A DNA stretch of 64,000 nucleotides from RBG-16-66-20 sp035308765 (lineage in GTDB: Bacteria > Pseudomonadota > Gammaproteobacteria > Burkholderiales > SG8-39). The stretch is taken from assembly GCA_035308765.1 (NCBI GenBank), contig DATGGA010000011.1:43202-107201 (forward strand). The letters run 5' to 3'. This document shows positions 1-9,945 of the stretch, piece after piece. Position numbers and translations under genes: made by a program. A model generated the notes under the pieces. That model worked only from the letters and a program-made list of their open reading frames with translations. It did no database searches and was not told the DNA's origin. Position 1 is the first letter of the stretch. Each line of letters opens with the position of its first letter.

Positions 1-487
1 CGACGATGTAGGGCGACCGCAGCAGCAGCGGTTGGTCGCTGCGCGCGAGGTCCGCGGTGCCGTATACCGGTTCGGGATAGACCTGCGGCAGGCCCGCGGC
101 GCGCAGCAGGCCGATGCAATAGCGCGACACCGTTGCGACCAGCCGGTAGGGACGCAGGCTGTCGACGCTGCGCTGGATCATCGGCATGTGCGCGAATCCG
201 GCCACCCGGTGGCGCGCCGCCATGCGCTCGATCAGCTGCGGCGAAATGGGGCTCTGCGTCAGTACGAGCGCGCCCTTCTCTGGCATCTGCCGCAGCAACT
301 GCTGCTCGTTGCTCGAATGCACCACCGCGATCCGCTCTCCCGGCAGATCGTCCCAGAGACGCACGGTCGGATTCACGTGGAGAGTCACCTGCGCGCCGGC
401 GTCGGCGAAGGCGCGCGTCAGCGCGCGCGTGTATATCTCGCCGCCGCCGACGATCGGCTGCAGGTTGACGTGGTGGATGTGCATCAT
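1..487 (-). CDS. Glycosyltransferase, GT-B fold (partial, C-terminus outside window)
   Basis: The minus strand encodes a protein that runs off the left edge of the window. It begins MMHIHHVNLQ and has the motif IVGGGEIYTRAL near residue 15, the glycine-rich acceptor loop usual at the N-terminus of GT4-type GT-B glycosyltransferases. A later stretch, RLVATVSRYC, is also typical of that domain. A longer in-frame start exists at 520, but a TATAAT on this strand at 503-508 would lie inside it, so I prefer 487. The donor-binding C-terminal domain is not in the window, so the sugar cannot be inferred. Neighbouring glycosyltransferases suggest a role in lipopolysaccharide or another surface glycan. 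Confidence 0.7.
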   Translation of the reverse strand, partial: MMHIHHVNLQPIVGGGEIYTRALTRAFADAGAQVTLHVNPTVRLWDDLPGERIAVVHSSNEQQLLRQMPEKGALVLTQSPISPQLIERMAARHRVAGFAHMPMIQRSVDSLRPYRLVATVSRYCIGLLRAAGLPQVYPEPVYGTADLARSDQPLLLRSPYIV

Positions 488-500
488 CGGCGGGAGGCGG

Positions 501-512
501 CGATTATAATCG
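501..512. promoter_or_regulatory. Palindromic -10 element shared by divergent genes
   Basis: CGATTATAATCG is a perfect palindrome, so a TATAAT hexamer can be read on both strands. It lies 22 nt before the GTG at 533 (plus) and 15 nt before the ATG at 487 (minus). I see no good -35 hexamer on either side, so promoter function is inferred only from the -10 and its position. Confidence 0.5.
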
Positions 513-532
513 GCGCTCATTTTTCCCATCCC

Positions 533-1561
533 GTGAAAATTCTCGTCCTAAAGCGCGACAAGATCGGCGACCTGCTGCTGACCACGCCGCTGCTCGCGCG
601 CCTGAAGGCGGCCCTGCCGCGGGCAGAGGTGCATCTGCTGGCGAACGACTACAACGCCTGGGTGGTGGCCGGCAATCCGCACCTCGACCGCCTCTGGGTC
701 TACCGCCGCGTGCGCCACGCCGGCCGCGTCAGATTCGCCGCCGCCTGGCAATGGCTCCTGCAGGGCCTCGCGCTCAGGCGCGAACGCTACGACTGGGTGG
801 TGGTCGCCAACGGCGACGAATCGCCGCGCGCGATCCGGCGCGGCCTGGCGCTGCGCGGCGCGCGGACCGTGGCGCGCTGCGCCGACCGTTCGAAATATCC
901 GGGCCTGACCGACGCTTTGCCGCCGGACGCCGGCAGCCACGAGATCGAGCGCCTGCTTGCCTTGCTGGGACCTATGGGCGTTTCCGCATCCGGGGCGGAA
1001 ACTTTTCCGACTTACAGACTTCCGGAAAAATCTTCCGCATTTGCATTGAACTGGTTGTCCGGGCGCGGGCTGCTCCCCGGCAAGTTCGTCGTGCTCGGCC
1101 TCGGGGCGCGGCGGCCGAAAAAGCAGCCGGGCACCGTCCAAGTGCTGGCCTGGAGCGCGCACCTCAAGCAGCGTTGGGGACTCGACACGGTGTTCATGTG
1201 GACGCCGGGCAAAGCGGACGACCCGGTCTACCCGGGAGACGACGGCGTGGCGCAGCCGGTGCTGGATGCGGCATCTCGCGGACAGGCGCCGCAGATCCAC
1301 CCGTTCCGCGGGCCGATCCCCGAAGCGCTCGGCCTGATATGGAGCGCGCGCACCAGCATATTTCCGGACAGCGGCCTGATGCAGTTCGCCGCGGCGAGCC
1401 CCGGCGGCGTGCTGGGATTGTTCGCCGAATCCGCGGTTTCGCCCGCCCCCGCGCAGTGGGCGCCGCGCGGACCGAAGGCGGATTACCTGGAAGCGGACAA
1501 GAGCGTTGCCGAACTTCCAGAGGCGCTGGTCTACGAGCGCCTGGCCAGGCTGCTGGCCTAA
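533..1561 (+). CDS. Glycosyltransferase family 9 (heptosyltransferase-like)
   Basis: A 342-residue protein beginning (GTG)KILVLKRDKIGDLLLTTPL, the signature N-terminus of ADP-heptose:LPS heptosyltransferases (GT9), with the conserved Asp in KIGD near residue 12. The C-terminal half has the FPDSGLMQFAAAS segment, matching the nucleotide-sugar binding loop of the family. GTG at 533 is chosen because the family N-terminus starts exactly there; upstream in-frame sequence is antisense to the neighbouring gene. It likely adds a sugar to the lipopolysaccharide core in the cytoplasm. It is more divergent than the waaC homologue at 3003, so the acceptor is uncertain. Its stop overlaps the stop of the convergent DUF4254 gene by 4 bp. 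Confidence 0.8.
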   Translation: MKILVLKRDKIGDLLLTTPLLARLKAALPRAEVHLLANDYNAWVVAGNPHLDRLWVYRRVRHAGRVRFAAAWQWLLQGLALRRERYDWVVVANGDESPRAIRRGLALRGARTVARCADRSKYPGLTDALPPDAGSHEIERLLALLGPMGVSASGAETFPTYRLPEKSSAFALNWLSGRGLLPGKFVVLGLGARRPKKQPGTVQVLAWSAHLKQRWGLDTVFMWTPGKADDPVYPGDDGVAQPVLDAASRGQAPQIHPFRGPIPEALGLIWSARTSIFPDSGLMQFAAASPGGVLGLFAESAVSPAPAQWAPRGPKADYLEADKSVAELPEALVYERLARLLA

Positions 1562-2157
1562 CGCTTCTCGCCGTAGATGGCGGGGTTCAGCGCCGGGTCG
1601 TTGTACATCTTGAACTGCCGGTAGACCTTGAAATAGCACTCGCCGCGCGCGCAGTCGACGAGCAGGCGGTCGAAGCAGGCCGCCAGGTCGGTGCGTTGTT
1701 CATTCAGGCGGCTCAGTTTCTGAACGCAATTTTCGATGTGAGCGCCTGTCACATCGGTGCGCTGCGTCTGCAGGCGCATGTGGTGGATCTTGAGCGACAG
1801 GATGGAGAGCCGGTCGATCATGGCGCCCGCCGTTTCGCTGCTCAGCTTCGATTCCGGCTTGCGGGCCACGCCGGAAAAAGAAGTCAGCAGCTGCTCGTCG
1901 ATGCGCTCGATCGCGTCGTTGCGCTTCTGGTTGTAGCCGTCGATGGCGCGCTTGTTGGCCGCGATTTCGGCGTCGGCCACGTTGCGGCGCCGGGCCAGGT
2001 CCTCTTCATCCCAGAGCAGGCAGTTGCAGCGGTGGTTGTCCTCGACCGCCTGCCACAGCGCGCCGCGGTTCTCCGCCGCGCGGCTCTTCGCCCAGCCCGC
2101 GACCGCGTGCCGGCCGTCGTGGAACGCCGTGAGGTCGCGCGCGCGCAATTCGATCAT
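1558..2157 (-). CDS. DUF4254 family protein
   Basis: A 199-residue, highly charged and probably all-helical protein without signal peptide or membrane segment. The sequence (ALWQAVEDNHRCNCLLWDEED near residue 33, then IDRLSILSLKIHHM in the middle) matches DUF4254 as I recall it, a family of unknown biochemical function often found among glycosyltransferase genes. The start ATG at 2157 overlaps the stop of the upstream GT2 gene (ATGA), so the two are translationally coupled. Much longer in-frame readings extend over the GT2 gene but are shadows. A role in lipopolysaccharide core assembly is inferred from context only. Confidence 0.75.
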   Translation of the reverse strand: MIELRARDLTAFHDGRHAVAGWAKSRAAENRGALWQAVEDNHRCNCLLWDEEDLARRRNVADAEIAANKRAIDGYNQKRNDAIERIDEQLLTSFSGVARKPESKLSSETAGAMIDRLSILSLKIHHMRLQTQRTDVTGAHIENCVQKLSRLNEQRTDLAACFDRLLVDCARGECYFKVYRQFKMYNDPALNPAIYGEKR

Positions 2158-2969
2158 TTCCCGTCCGCCTTCCGCAATTCGATCAATTTCGCATATTTCA
2201 TGAAGCTGTTCATGCAGCCGATCGAAATATGCAGCAGCCCCGGCAGGCCGTCGAGAAAACCCAGGCGCAGCACGTAGAACTTGACGAAGCGGACCAGCGG
2301 CGAGAACAGGAGTTCGGCCGTGCCCGCGCCGCGCCCGCGCCGGAACAGGTCCTGCGCGGCGAGCGTGGTGTAGCGGTTCTGCTTCTCCAGGTAGCGGCCG
2401 AGATCTTCGGCGGATTCGTGCAACAGATCGCCGGCGAGCGTGCCCGGCGTGGCCGTGTAGAGCACTTTCTCGTGCACCGCGTCGTCGCTCCAGCGCGCCT
2501 GCCTGCGGTCGAACAGCCGCGGGCTCCAGTCCGGATAGCCTTCGCCGTGCCTCAGCCAGCGGCCGAGAAACCGGTTGCGCCGCGCCATGCGGTAGACCGG
2601 CGCCGACGGCGCTTCCAGCGCGCGCACCAGGCTCGCGGCGAGCTCCGGCGACACCCGCTCGTCTGCGTCCAGGCACAGCACCCAGTCGTTCGCGGCCTGC
2701 TCGACCGCGAACTGCTTCTGGCGGCCGAAGCCGCGCCATTCGCTGGCGACGACGCGCGCGCCGTAGCGCTCCGCGAGGCCCGCGGTGCCGTCGTCGCTGC
2801 CCGAATCGACGACCACGACTTCATCGGCGAAGGCGACGCTGGCGAGACATTCCGGCAGCTGCTCGGCGGCGTTCAGCGTGATCAGGACTACAGAGAGAGG
2901 CAAGGGGGTTCCGTACGGGGTTTGTGCCGGTTCCGGGCTGGGTTCCGAGTTAGAATTGCTTGAAAACAA
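2154..2969 (-). CDS. Glycosyltransferase family 2, WaaE/KdtX-like
   Basis: A 271-residue GT2 protein. Visible motifs are LSVVLITLNAAE at about 25-36, VVVVDSGSDDGT at 51-62 and the metal-binding DADE at 101-104. The C-terminal part (KQNRYTTLAAQDL, then a hydrophobic segment) resembles WaaE/KdtX-type lipopolysaccharide core beta-1,4-glucosyltransferases. The start is TTG at 2969, giving about 23 extra residues before the fold; an alternative TTG lies just before PLSVVLI. It is divergent from waaC across 2970-3002 and coupled to the DUF4254 gene by a 4-bp overlap. Assignment to core glucosylation is inference from family and neighbours. Confidence 0.8.
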   Translation of the reverse strand: MFSSNSNSEPSPEPAQTPYGTPLPLSVVLITLNAAEQLPECLASVAFADEVVVVDSGSDDGTAGLAERYGARVVASEWRGFGRQKQFAVEQAANDWVLCLDADERVSPELAASLVRALEAPSAPVYRMARRNRFLGRWLRHGEGYPDWSPRLFDRRQARWSDDAVHEKVLYTATPGTLAGDLLHESAEDLGRYLEKQNRYTTLAAQDLFRRGRGAGTAELLFSPLVRFVKFYVLRLGFLDGLPGLLHISIGCMNSFMKYAKLIELRKADGK

Positions 2970-2981
2970 AGCAGTATTCTA
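2951..2981. repeat. Imperfect inverted repeat between GT2 gene and waaC
   Basis: TAGAATTGCTT at 2951-2961 faces AAGCAGTATTCTA at 2969-2981, giving a near-palindrome across the divergent start region. Each arm contains TAGAAT, a fair -10 hexamer, reading outward on opposite strands. It also covers the TTG start of the GT2 gene. It could be paired promoters, an operator, or both. Confidence 0.4.
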
Positions 2982-3002
2982 GCCCTCCGGGCGAATCCCT
3001 CC

Positions 3003-3944
3003 GTGCCGCGCATCCTCTTCGTCAAAACCTCTTCGCTCGGCGACGTGGTTCACAACTGCCCGGCGGTGAGCGATGCGGCGCGCCATTTTCCCGGCGCGGC
3101 GATCGACTGGGTCGTCGAGGAGTCCTTTGCCGAAGTCGTGGCCTGCCACCCCCGCGTGCGCCGCGTCATTCCGGTGGCGATCCGGCGCTGGCGGGGCGAG
3201 CTCCTCTCCCGGGATACCTGGTCCGAGCTGGGCAATTTCCGGCGCGTCCTGCGCGAAGAGCCCTACGATTTCGTCATTGACAGCCAGGGTCTCGTGAAGA
3301 GCGCGCTGATCGCCAGGTTCGCGCGCGGGACGAAACACGGTTTCGACCGCGGCAGCGTGCGCGAGCCTTTCGCGGCGCGCTTCTACGACCAGGCGCACGC
3401 GGTGTCCGGGGCCCTGCATGCGGTCGAACGCAACCGGCTGCTCGCGGCGGCCGCGCTCGGCTACGCGCTCAAGAGCGAGTGCGATTACGGCCTGGAGGTT
3501 GCCGGCGATCCGCCGCTCCAGGTGCGCCCGCCCTTTGCGCTGCTGCTGACGATGACGAGCCGGGAGGGCAAGCTCTGGCCGGAAGAGCACTGGCGCGCGC
3601 TGGGCGCGGCGCTGGAAGCGCGCGGGCTGCGCTGCCTGCTGCCCTGGGGAAGCGAGGAGGAAAAGCGCCGCTGCGCCCGCATCGCCACCGCGATCCCGGG
3701 CGCCGTCGTTCCGCGCCACATGACGCTGACAGGCCTTGCGCGCCTCGCGCGCAAGGCCCATTGCGTGGTGGGCGTGGACACCGGGCTTACTCATCTCGCC
3801 GCGTCGCTCGATGTGCCCGTGCTCGGCCTGTACTGTGGCTCGACCCCGGCGCTGACCGGCCTCTACGGCGGCAAGCGGGCGCGCAATCTCGGCGACGCGG
3901 GGAAACCGCCGCCGGTGCGCGAGGTGCTGGAGGCGCTGCCATGA
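3003..3944 (+). CDS. waaC: Lipopolysaccharide heptosyltransferase I
   Basis: A 313-residue GT9 protein that transfers L-glycero-D-manno-heptose from ADP-heptose to Kdo2-lipid A on the cytoplasmic face of the inner membrane. The N-terminus PRILFVKTSSLGDVVHNCPA has the conserved Asp at 14. The segment DFVIDSQGLVKSAL near residue 92 and the C-terminal GVDTGLTHLAAS loop that binds ADP-heptose are characteristic of WaaC. GTG at 3003 is the only start that gives the family N-terminus. The last codon region overlaps waaA (ATGATG/TGA), so both Kdo-heptose steps are coupled. Length matches the family. Confidence 0.92.
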   Translation: MPRILFVKTSSLGDVVHNCPAVSDAARHFPGAAIDWVVEESFAEVVACHPRVRRVIPVAIRRWRGELLSRDTWSELGNFRRVLREEPYDFVIDSQGLVKSALIARFARGTKHGFDRGSVREPFAARFYDQAHAVSGALHAVERNRLLAAAALGYALKSECDYGLEVAGDPPLQVRPPFALLLTMTSREGKLWPEEHWRALGAALEARGLRCLLPWGSEEEKRRCARIATAIPGAVVPRHMTLTGLARLARKAHCVVGVDTGLTHLAASLDVPVLGLYCGSTPALTGLYGGKRARNLGDAGKPPPVREVLEALP

Positions 3945-5182
3945 TGTGGCGTGCGCTCTACACGCTGGCGCTGCGCGCGGCGGCGCCGTTCCTGGTTCTC
4001 AGGTTGTGGTGGCGCGGACGGCGGGAGCCCGGCTACCGCCGCTGGGTCGGCGAGCGCTTCGGCTACTATAAGGACGAGCCGCCCGGACGTCCGTTGCTGT
4101 GGCTGCACGCCGTTTCGGTGGGCGAAGCGCGCGCCAGCGCCGCGCTGGTACGCGCGCTCGCGGCCGCGAATCCCGGACACGAAATTCTCGCCACCTGCAC
4201 GACCGCCGCGGGAAGGGAGACGCTGAGGGAACTGCACGGCGAATCGGTCCGCCATGCCTGGCTGCCCTACGACCAGCCCGGCACCGTGCGCCGCTTCCTG
4301 GAGCATTTCAGGCCGCGCCTGGGCGTGCTGGTGGAAACGGAGATCTGGCCGAACTTGCTGGCGGCCTGCGATGCCTGGGGCGTCCCGGTCCTGCTGGCGA
4401 ACGCGCGCATGTCGGAAAAGTCGGCGCGCGGCTACGGGCGCTGGCGCGGCCTGGCTCGGCCGGCATTCGCGTCGCTGTCCGCGGCTTGCGCGCAGAGCGA
4501 GGAGGATGCGGCCCGCCTGCGCGCGCTGGGGGTTCGCCGCGTCGAGGTGACGGGAAACCTGAAATTCGACGTCGTGCCCGGCCAGGCGAAGCACGCCGAA
4601 GGCCGCGCCTGGCGCGAACGGCTCGGCCGTCCGGTACTGCTGCTCGCGAGCACGCGCGAAGGCGAGGAAAAGATGCTGCTCGATGCCATGCCGCCGTGGG
4701 ACGGGCTGGCGCTGATCGTGCCGAGACATGCGCGGCGTTTCGAGGAGATCGCGCCCCTGTCCCAGTCGCGCCGCAGCCGCGGCGAATTCCCCGGCTCGCG
4801 GGACCGCGTGCACCTGGGCGACTCCATGGGGGAAATGGACTTTTATTACGCCGCCTCGGACGTCGCCGTGATCGGCGGCTCCTTCGCGCCGCTGGGCGGG
4901 CAGAACCTGATCGAGGCCTGCGCGGCCGGCGTGCCGGCGGTGCTGGGTCCGAGCATGTTCAATTTTTCCGAGGCGACGCGCCTCGCGCTCGCGGCGGGCG
5001 CCGCGGTCCAGGCGGCGGATGCGCCGGGCGGAATGCGCGCGGCCCTGCGGCTGTTGTCGGAGCCGGAAGAAAGAAAAAAGATGGGGCAAGCGGGCCTGCG
5101 CCTTTGCGAAGCGCACCGCGGCGCCACGCAAAAGCACCTGCAGATCTGCCGGGAGCTTCTTAAGACTCCAGCGCGCGGTTGA
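3941..5182 (+). CDS. waaA: 3-deoxy-D-manno-octulosonic acid (Kdo) transferase
   Basis: A 413-residue GT30 enzyme that adds Kdo from CMP-Kdo to the lipid A precursor. An N-terminal hydrophobic anchor (about 5-24) is followed by WLHAVSVGE (about 54-62) and VETEIWPN (131-138) with the catalytic Glu. GSFAPLGGQNLIEA and GPSMFNFSEAT in the C-terminal domain are hallmark motifs. ATG 3941 overlaps the waaC stop; ATG 3944 is equally possible. The 3' end runs 23 bp into the convergent tolC gene, so both coding ends share DNA. Confidence 0.95.
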   Translation: MMWRALYTLALRAAAPFLVLRLWWRGRREPGYRRWVGERFGYYKDEPPGRPLLWLHAVSVGEARASAALVRALAAANPGHEILATCTTAAGRETLRELHGESVRHAWLPYDQPGTVRRFLEHFRPRLGVLVETEIWPNLLAACDAWGVPVLLANARMSEKSARGYGRWRGLARPAFASLSAACAQSEEDAARLRALGVRRVEVTGNLKFDVVPGQAKHAEGRAWRERLGRPVLLLASTREGEEKMLLDAMPPWDGLALIVPRHARRFEEIAPLSQSRRSRGEFPGSRDRVHLGDSMGEMDFYYAASDVAVIGGSFAPLGGQNLIEACAAGVPAVLGPSMFNFSEATRLALAAGAAVQAADAPGGMRAALRLLSEPEERKKMGQAGLRLCEAHRGATQKHLQICRELLKTPARG

Positions 5183-6479
5183 CCTCTTCGAGGTCTTCCT
5201 CGCGCAGGGCGCCCGCCGCGGCCTTGAGCTTCAGGTGGTTCATGATGGTGCCGTAGAGCGCCACCAGCAGGTCGCGCTGGGTGGAAAACACTTGCTGCTG
5301 CGCGTTCAGCACGTCGATGTTGATGCGCACGCCGACTTCGTAGCCGAGCTTGTTCGAGTCGAGCGAACTCTGCGAGGAGACCAGCGCCTGCTCGAGCGCG
5401 CCGACCGTGGCGATGCCGTTGATCACCAGCAGGTAGGACTGCTGCGCCGAAAACGCGCTGCTGCGGCGCGCCACTTCCAGGTCCTGCTTGGCTTTTTCGT
5501 AGGCCGCCGCTGCTTCGCGTTCGCGCGAGTCGATCGCACCTCCCTGGTACAGCGGCAGGGCGAGCTGCAGCCCGACGGTTCCGAGATTCAGCTGCGCGCT
5601 GTTGCCGGTGATCGTCGATCCGGTCTGCTCGGTCTGGCCGTAGGTCGCCACCAGGTCGAGCGTGGGGTAGTGCCCGGCGCGCGCGATCTTCGCCTGCAGG
5701 TTCGCGATCTCGGTGCCCGCTTCCTGGACCAGCACCGGGTAGCCCTGTTTTTCCGCCAGGTCCACCCAGGTCTGCATGGTGGCCGGATTCGGCGGCGACA
5801 ATTTGACCTTCGGCCGCAGCGGCTTCAGCGCCGAGTAGACCTTGCCGGTGATCTGCTGCAGCGCGCGGATTTTCGTGTCGATGTCGTTCTGCGCGACGAT
5901 CTCCTGCGCCACGGTAAGATCGAATCGCGCCTGCGCCTCGTGGGTATCCGTGATCGTCGCGGTGCCGACTTCGAAGTTGCGCTTGGCCTGCGCCAGTTGC
6001 TCGCCGATCGCGAGTTTCTGCGCCTGCACCAGCCTCAGATTGTCCTTCGCGGCAAGGACGTCGAAGTAGCCCTGCGCGGTCCGCACGATGAGGTCCTGCG
6101 CCGACGATCCGAACACCGCCTCCGCCTGCTTCACCTGGAAATCGGCCTGGCTGTACTGCAGCCAGTTCTGCGGCCGGTACACGGGCTGGGAAAAGGACAC
6201 CACGTAGTTGCGGTTGTAGAACGTGCGCCCGCTCTGCGGCACCGGGTTCGGCCCGTACGGACTGATGCCGAGGTGATTGGTGGAGGTTCCCGCGGTGGCG
6301 CCCAGCGTCGGCAGGATCAGCGAGCGCCCCTGCGGCAGTTTCTCCAGGCCAGCCTGCAGTGCGTAGCGCGAAGCGGAATACTGGGCATCGTAGTTCTTGG
6401 CGTCGCCGTAGACCTGCTGCAGGTTCTGCGCCGACGCAGGCAGCGCCAGGACGAAAAGAGCAAGCAGAACAGCGCGCAT
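5160..6479 (-). CDS. tolC: TolC family outer-membrane efflux/secretion channel
   Basis: A 439-residue protein with a signal peptide (MRAVLLALFVLALPASA, cleavage likely after residue 17). Two long alpha-helical OEP repeats follow, recognisable by YFDVLAAKDNLRLVQAQK and the later SYLLVINGIATVGALEQAL. It forms the trimeric outer-membrane duct used by type I secretion and RND/ABC efflux pumps. No inner-membrane partner lies beside it, as is common for a shared TolC. It sits 13 bp downstream of the Pcm-like gene on the same strand, an arrangement frequent in betaproteobacteria. Confidence 0.92.
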   Translation of the reverse strand: MRAVLLALFVLALPASAQNLQQVYGDAKNYDAQYSASRYALQAGLEKLPQGRSLILPTLGATAGTSTNHLGISPYGPNPVPQSGRTFYNRNYVVSFSQPVYRPQNWLQYSQADFQVKQAEAVFGSSAQDLIVRTAQGYFDVLAAKDNLRLVQAQKLAIGEQLAQAKRNFEVGTATITDTHEAQARFDLTVAQEIVAQNDIDTKIRALQQITGKVYSALKPLRPKVKLSPPNPATMQTWVDLAEKQGYPVLVQEAGTEIANLQAKIARAGHYPTLDLVATYGQTEQTGSTITGNSAQLNLGTVGLQLALPLYQGGAIDSREREAAAAYEKAKQDLEVARRSSAFSAQQSYLLVINGIATVGALEQALVSSQSSLDSNKLGYEVGVRINIDVLNAQQQVFSTQRDLLVALYGTIMNHLKLKAAAGALREEDLEEVNRALES

Positions 6480-6492
6480 CCGCCCGACCTTA

Positions 6493-7155
6493 TCAGAACC
6501 TGAAGCGCGAAGGCTGCTCGCAATTGGCGAGCGGCGCGAGCAGCGTCTCGAACAGCTCGGCGGTGCGGAACGAGGCAGGCGCGCCCGCCGCGGCGCAGGT
6601 GAGGAGCTTCGCGGTCATGGCCGGCGCATCGCCCACCACTGCGAAGACGCGCCCTCCCGGCGCGACCATCTCGAGCAGCGTCCGCGGGACCACCGGCACG
6701 GAGCCGGTGAGCACCACGACGTCGTAGGGGCTCCATTTCCCGCAGCCGCGCGCGCCGTCGGCCACTTCCAGAGTGACGTTGTCGAGGCCGTGCCTGGCGA
6801 TATTCGCTTTCGCGGAGGCGGCGAGCGCGGGCTGGATCTCCACCGAATAGACGTGGGCCGCGCGGTGCGCGAGCAGCGCGGTCAGGTAGCCGCTGCCGGT
6901 GCCCACCTCGAGGACGCGGTCGGTCCTTTTCAAGGTCAATTCCTGGAGCACGCGGGCTTCCATCTTCGGCGGCCACATTTTCTGCCCTTCTCCGATGGGG
7001 ATTTCCATGTCGGTGAAGGCGAAGTTGCGGCAGGCGGGCGGCACGAACTCCTCGCGCGGCACCGCGTAGAGCAGGTCGAGCACGTCCTGGTCCAGCACGT
7101 CCCAGGTGCGGATCTGCTGCTCGACCATGTTGCTGCGGGCCTGTTCGAGGTTCAT
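6493..7155 (-). CDS. Protein-L-isoaspartate O-methyltransferase family protein (Pcm-like)
   Basis: A 220-residue Rossmann methyltransferase. The SAM-binding motif VLEVGTGSGY is at 81-90, with YSVEIQPALA following. The segment IGEGQKMWPP at 54-63 occupies the place of the catalytic IGxGQTISxP loop of true Pcm, but the Thr and Ser are replaced by Lys, Met and Trp. Isoaspartate repair is therefore doubtful even though automatic annotation will say Pcm. It is the first gene of a pcm-tolC unit. On the minus strand a TATAAT (7166-7171) ends 10 nt before the ATG, leaving a leader of only a few bases. Confidence 0.85.
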   Translation of the reverse strand: MNLEQARSNMVEQQIRTWDVLDQDVLDLLYAVPREEFVPPACRNFAFTDMEIPIGEGQKMWPPKMEARVLQELTLKRTDRVLEVGTGSGYLTALLAHRAAHVYSVEIQPALAASAKANIARHGLDNVTLEVADGARGCGKWSPYDVVVLTGSVPVVPRTLLEMVAPGGRVFAVVGDAPAMTAKLLTCAAAGAPASFRTAELFETLLAPLANCEQPSRFRF

Positions 7156-7165
7156 GGCGAAGGAG

Positions 7166-7173
7166 ATTATAAT
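7166..7173. promoter_or_regulatory. Bidirectional -10 (ATTATAAT) between Pcm-like gene and thiC
   Basis: ATTATAAT is self-complementary and gives a perfect TATAAT on both strands: 7168-7173 toward the thiC riboswitch and 7166-7171 toward the Pcm-like gene. In the plus direction transcription would begin around 7180, just before the aptamer. No convincing -35 is visible. Confidence 0.55.
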
Positions 7174-7183
7174 CGCGCCTTGC

Positions 7184-7264
7184 GCAGGGGTCCCGCCTCC
7201 GAGGGTCGGAGGCCGGGTGAGAAATACCCTCAGAACCTGATGCGGGTAATGCCGCCGAAGGAAG
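7184..7264 (+). promoter_or_regulatory. TPP riboswitch (THI element) upstream of thiC
   Basis: The segment contains the conserved thi-box blocks in order: GCAGGGGTCCCGC, a variable P3 hairpin (CCTCCGAGGGTCGGAGG), GGGTGAGAAATACCC, then CAGAACCTGATGCGGGTAAT and GCCGCCGAAGG. It binds thiamine pyrophosphate and turns off thiamine synthesis. The 3' end of the aptamer (GAAGGAAG, 7257-7264) is itself the Shine-Dalgarno of thiC, 5 nt before the ATG. There is no room for a separate expression platform, so ligand binding should mask the ribosome site directly. Confidence 0.93.
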
Positions 7265-7268
7265 CGAA

Positions 7269-9127
<1,859 letters not shown>

Positions 9128-9131
<4 letters not shown>

Positions 9132-9940
9132 TCGCGGCTGCCCTCAAGGTCGCCGCAGTCGCGGCCGCGCTTTTTGCTGCGCTCCCGCTGGTCGCCTATT
9201 TCGCGCAGGGTTCGCTGATCTTCCATCCCCGGCCGCTGCCGGCGGAGCGCAGTGCCGACGTTGCGCGGCGCTTTGCGTCGGTGCAGGAAGTCTTCATCCA
9301 GGCGAAGGACGGCGCGAAGCTGCACGCCTGGTACCTCAGGCCAGGCAGCCCGCTGGTGATTTACTTCGGCGGCAACGCCGAGGAAGTCTCCTGGATGATC
9401 GAGGAAACCGCCAATGCCCCCGGCGCCTCGTGGCTGTTGGTGGACTATCGCGGTTACGGGCTGAGCGAAGGCTCGCCCGGCGAGCGGGCACTGGTGTCCG
9501 ATGCGATCGAATGGTACGACTACGCGATGAAGCTTCCAGGCGCTGATCCGAAGCGTACGTTTGCGTTCGGACGCAGCCTGGGCAGCGGCGTGGCCGTGGC
9601 GCTGGCGGCCGAACGGCCGCTCGCGGGCGTCATTCTCGCGACGCCTTACGACAGCCTGGTCGCCGTGGCCAAGCGGTACTACTGGTACTTGCCCGTGGAT
9701 CTTCTGCTCAAGCACCGCTTCGATTCGATCGCACTGGCGCCGATGCGCAAAGAACCGCTTCTTTGCCTCATCGCGGAGCGCGACGAGGTGATCCCGCCGA
9801 TGCACGCGGAGCGTCTGTTCGATGCCTGGGGAGGCGCGAAACGCAAAGTCGTTCTCGCCGAAGCCGGGCACAACAGCATCCACGCGCATCCCGGGTATTG
9901 GCCGCCGATCCGCGAATTTCTGGCGCAGAAGGTAAATTAG
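9128..9940 (+). CDS. Alpha/beta hydrolase, membrane-anchored
   Basis: A 270-residue serine hydrolase. An N-terminal hydrophobic segment (about 2-28) probably anchors it to the inner membrane. The fold motifs are LVDYRGYGLSEGSPGE, the nucleophile elbow FGRSLGSGVA (GxSxG), the acid in IAERDEVIPP and the catalytic His in AGHNSIH. The family resembles BEM46/FrsA-like hydrolases of unknown substrate. The only start that keeps the anchor is TTG at 9128, overlapping the thiC stop, so translation is probably coupled to thiC. No thiamine role is known for the family. Confidence 0.8.
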
Positions 9941-9945
9941 GCGGC

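Noticed and set aside
751..2277. 508-codon plus-strand frame across the GT9 and DUF4254 genes
   Set aside because: It crosses two well-supported genes in other frames and its sequence shows no family motif.
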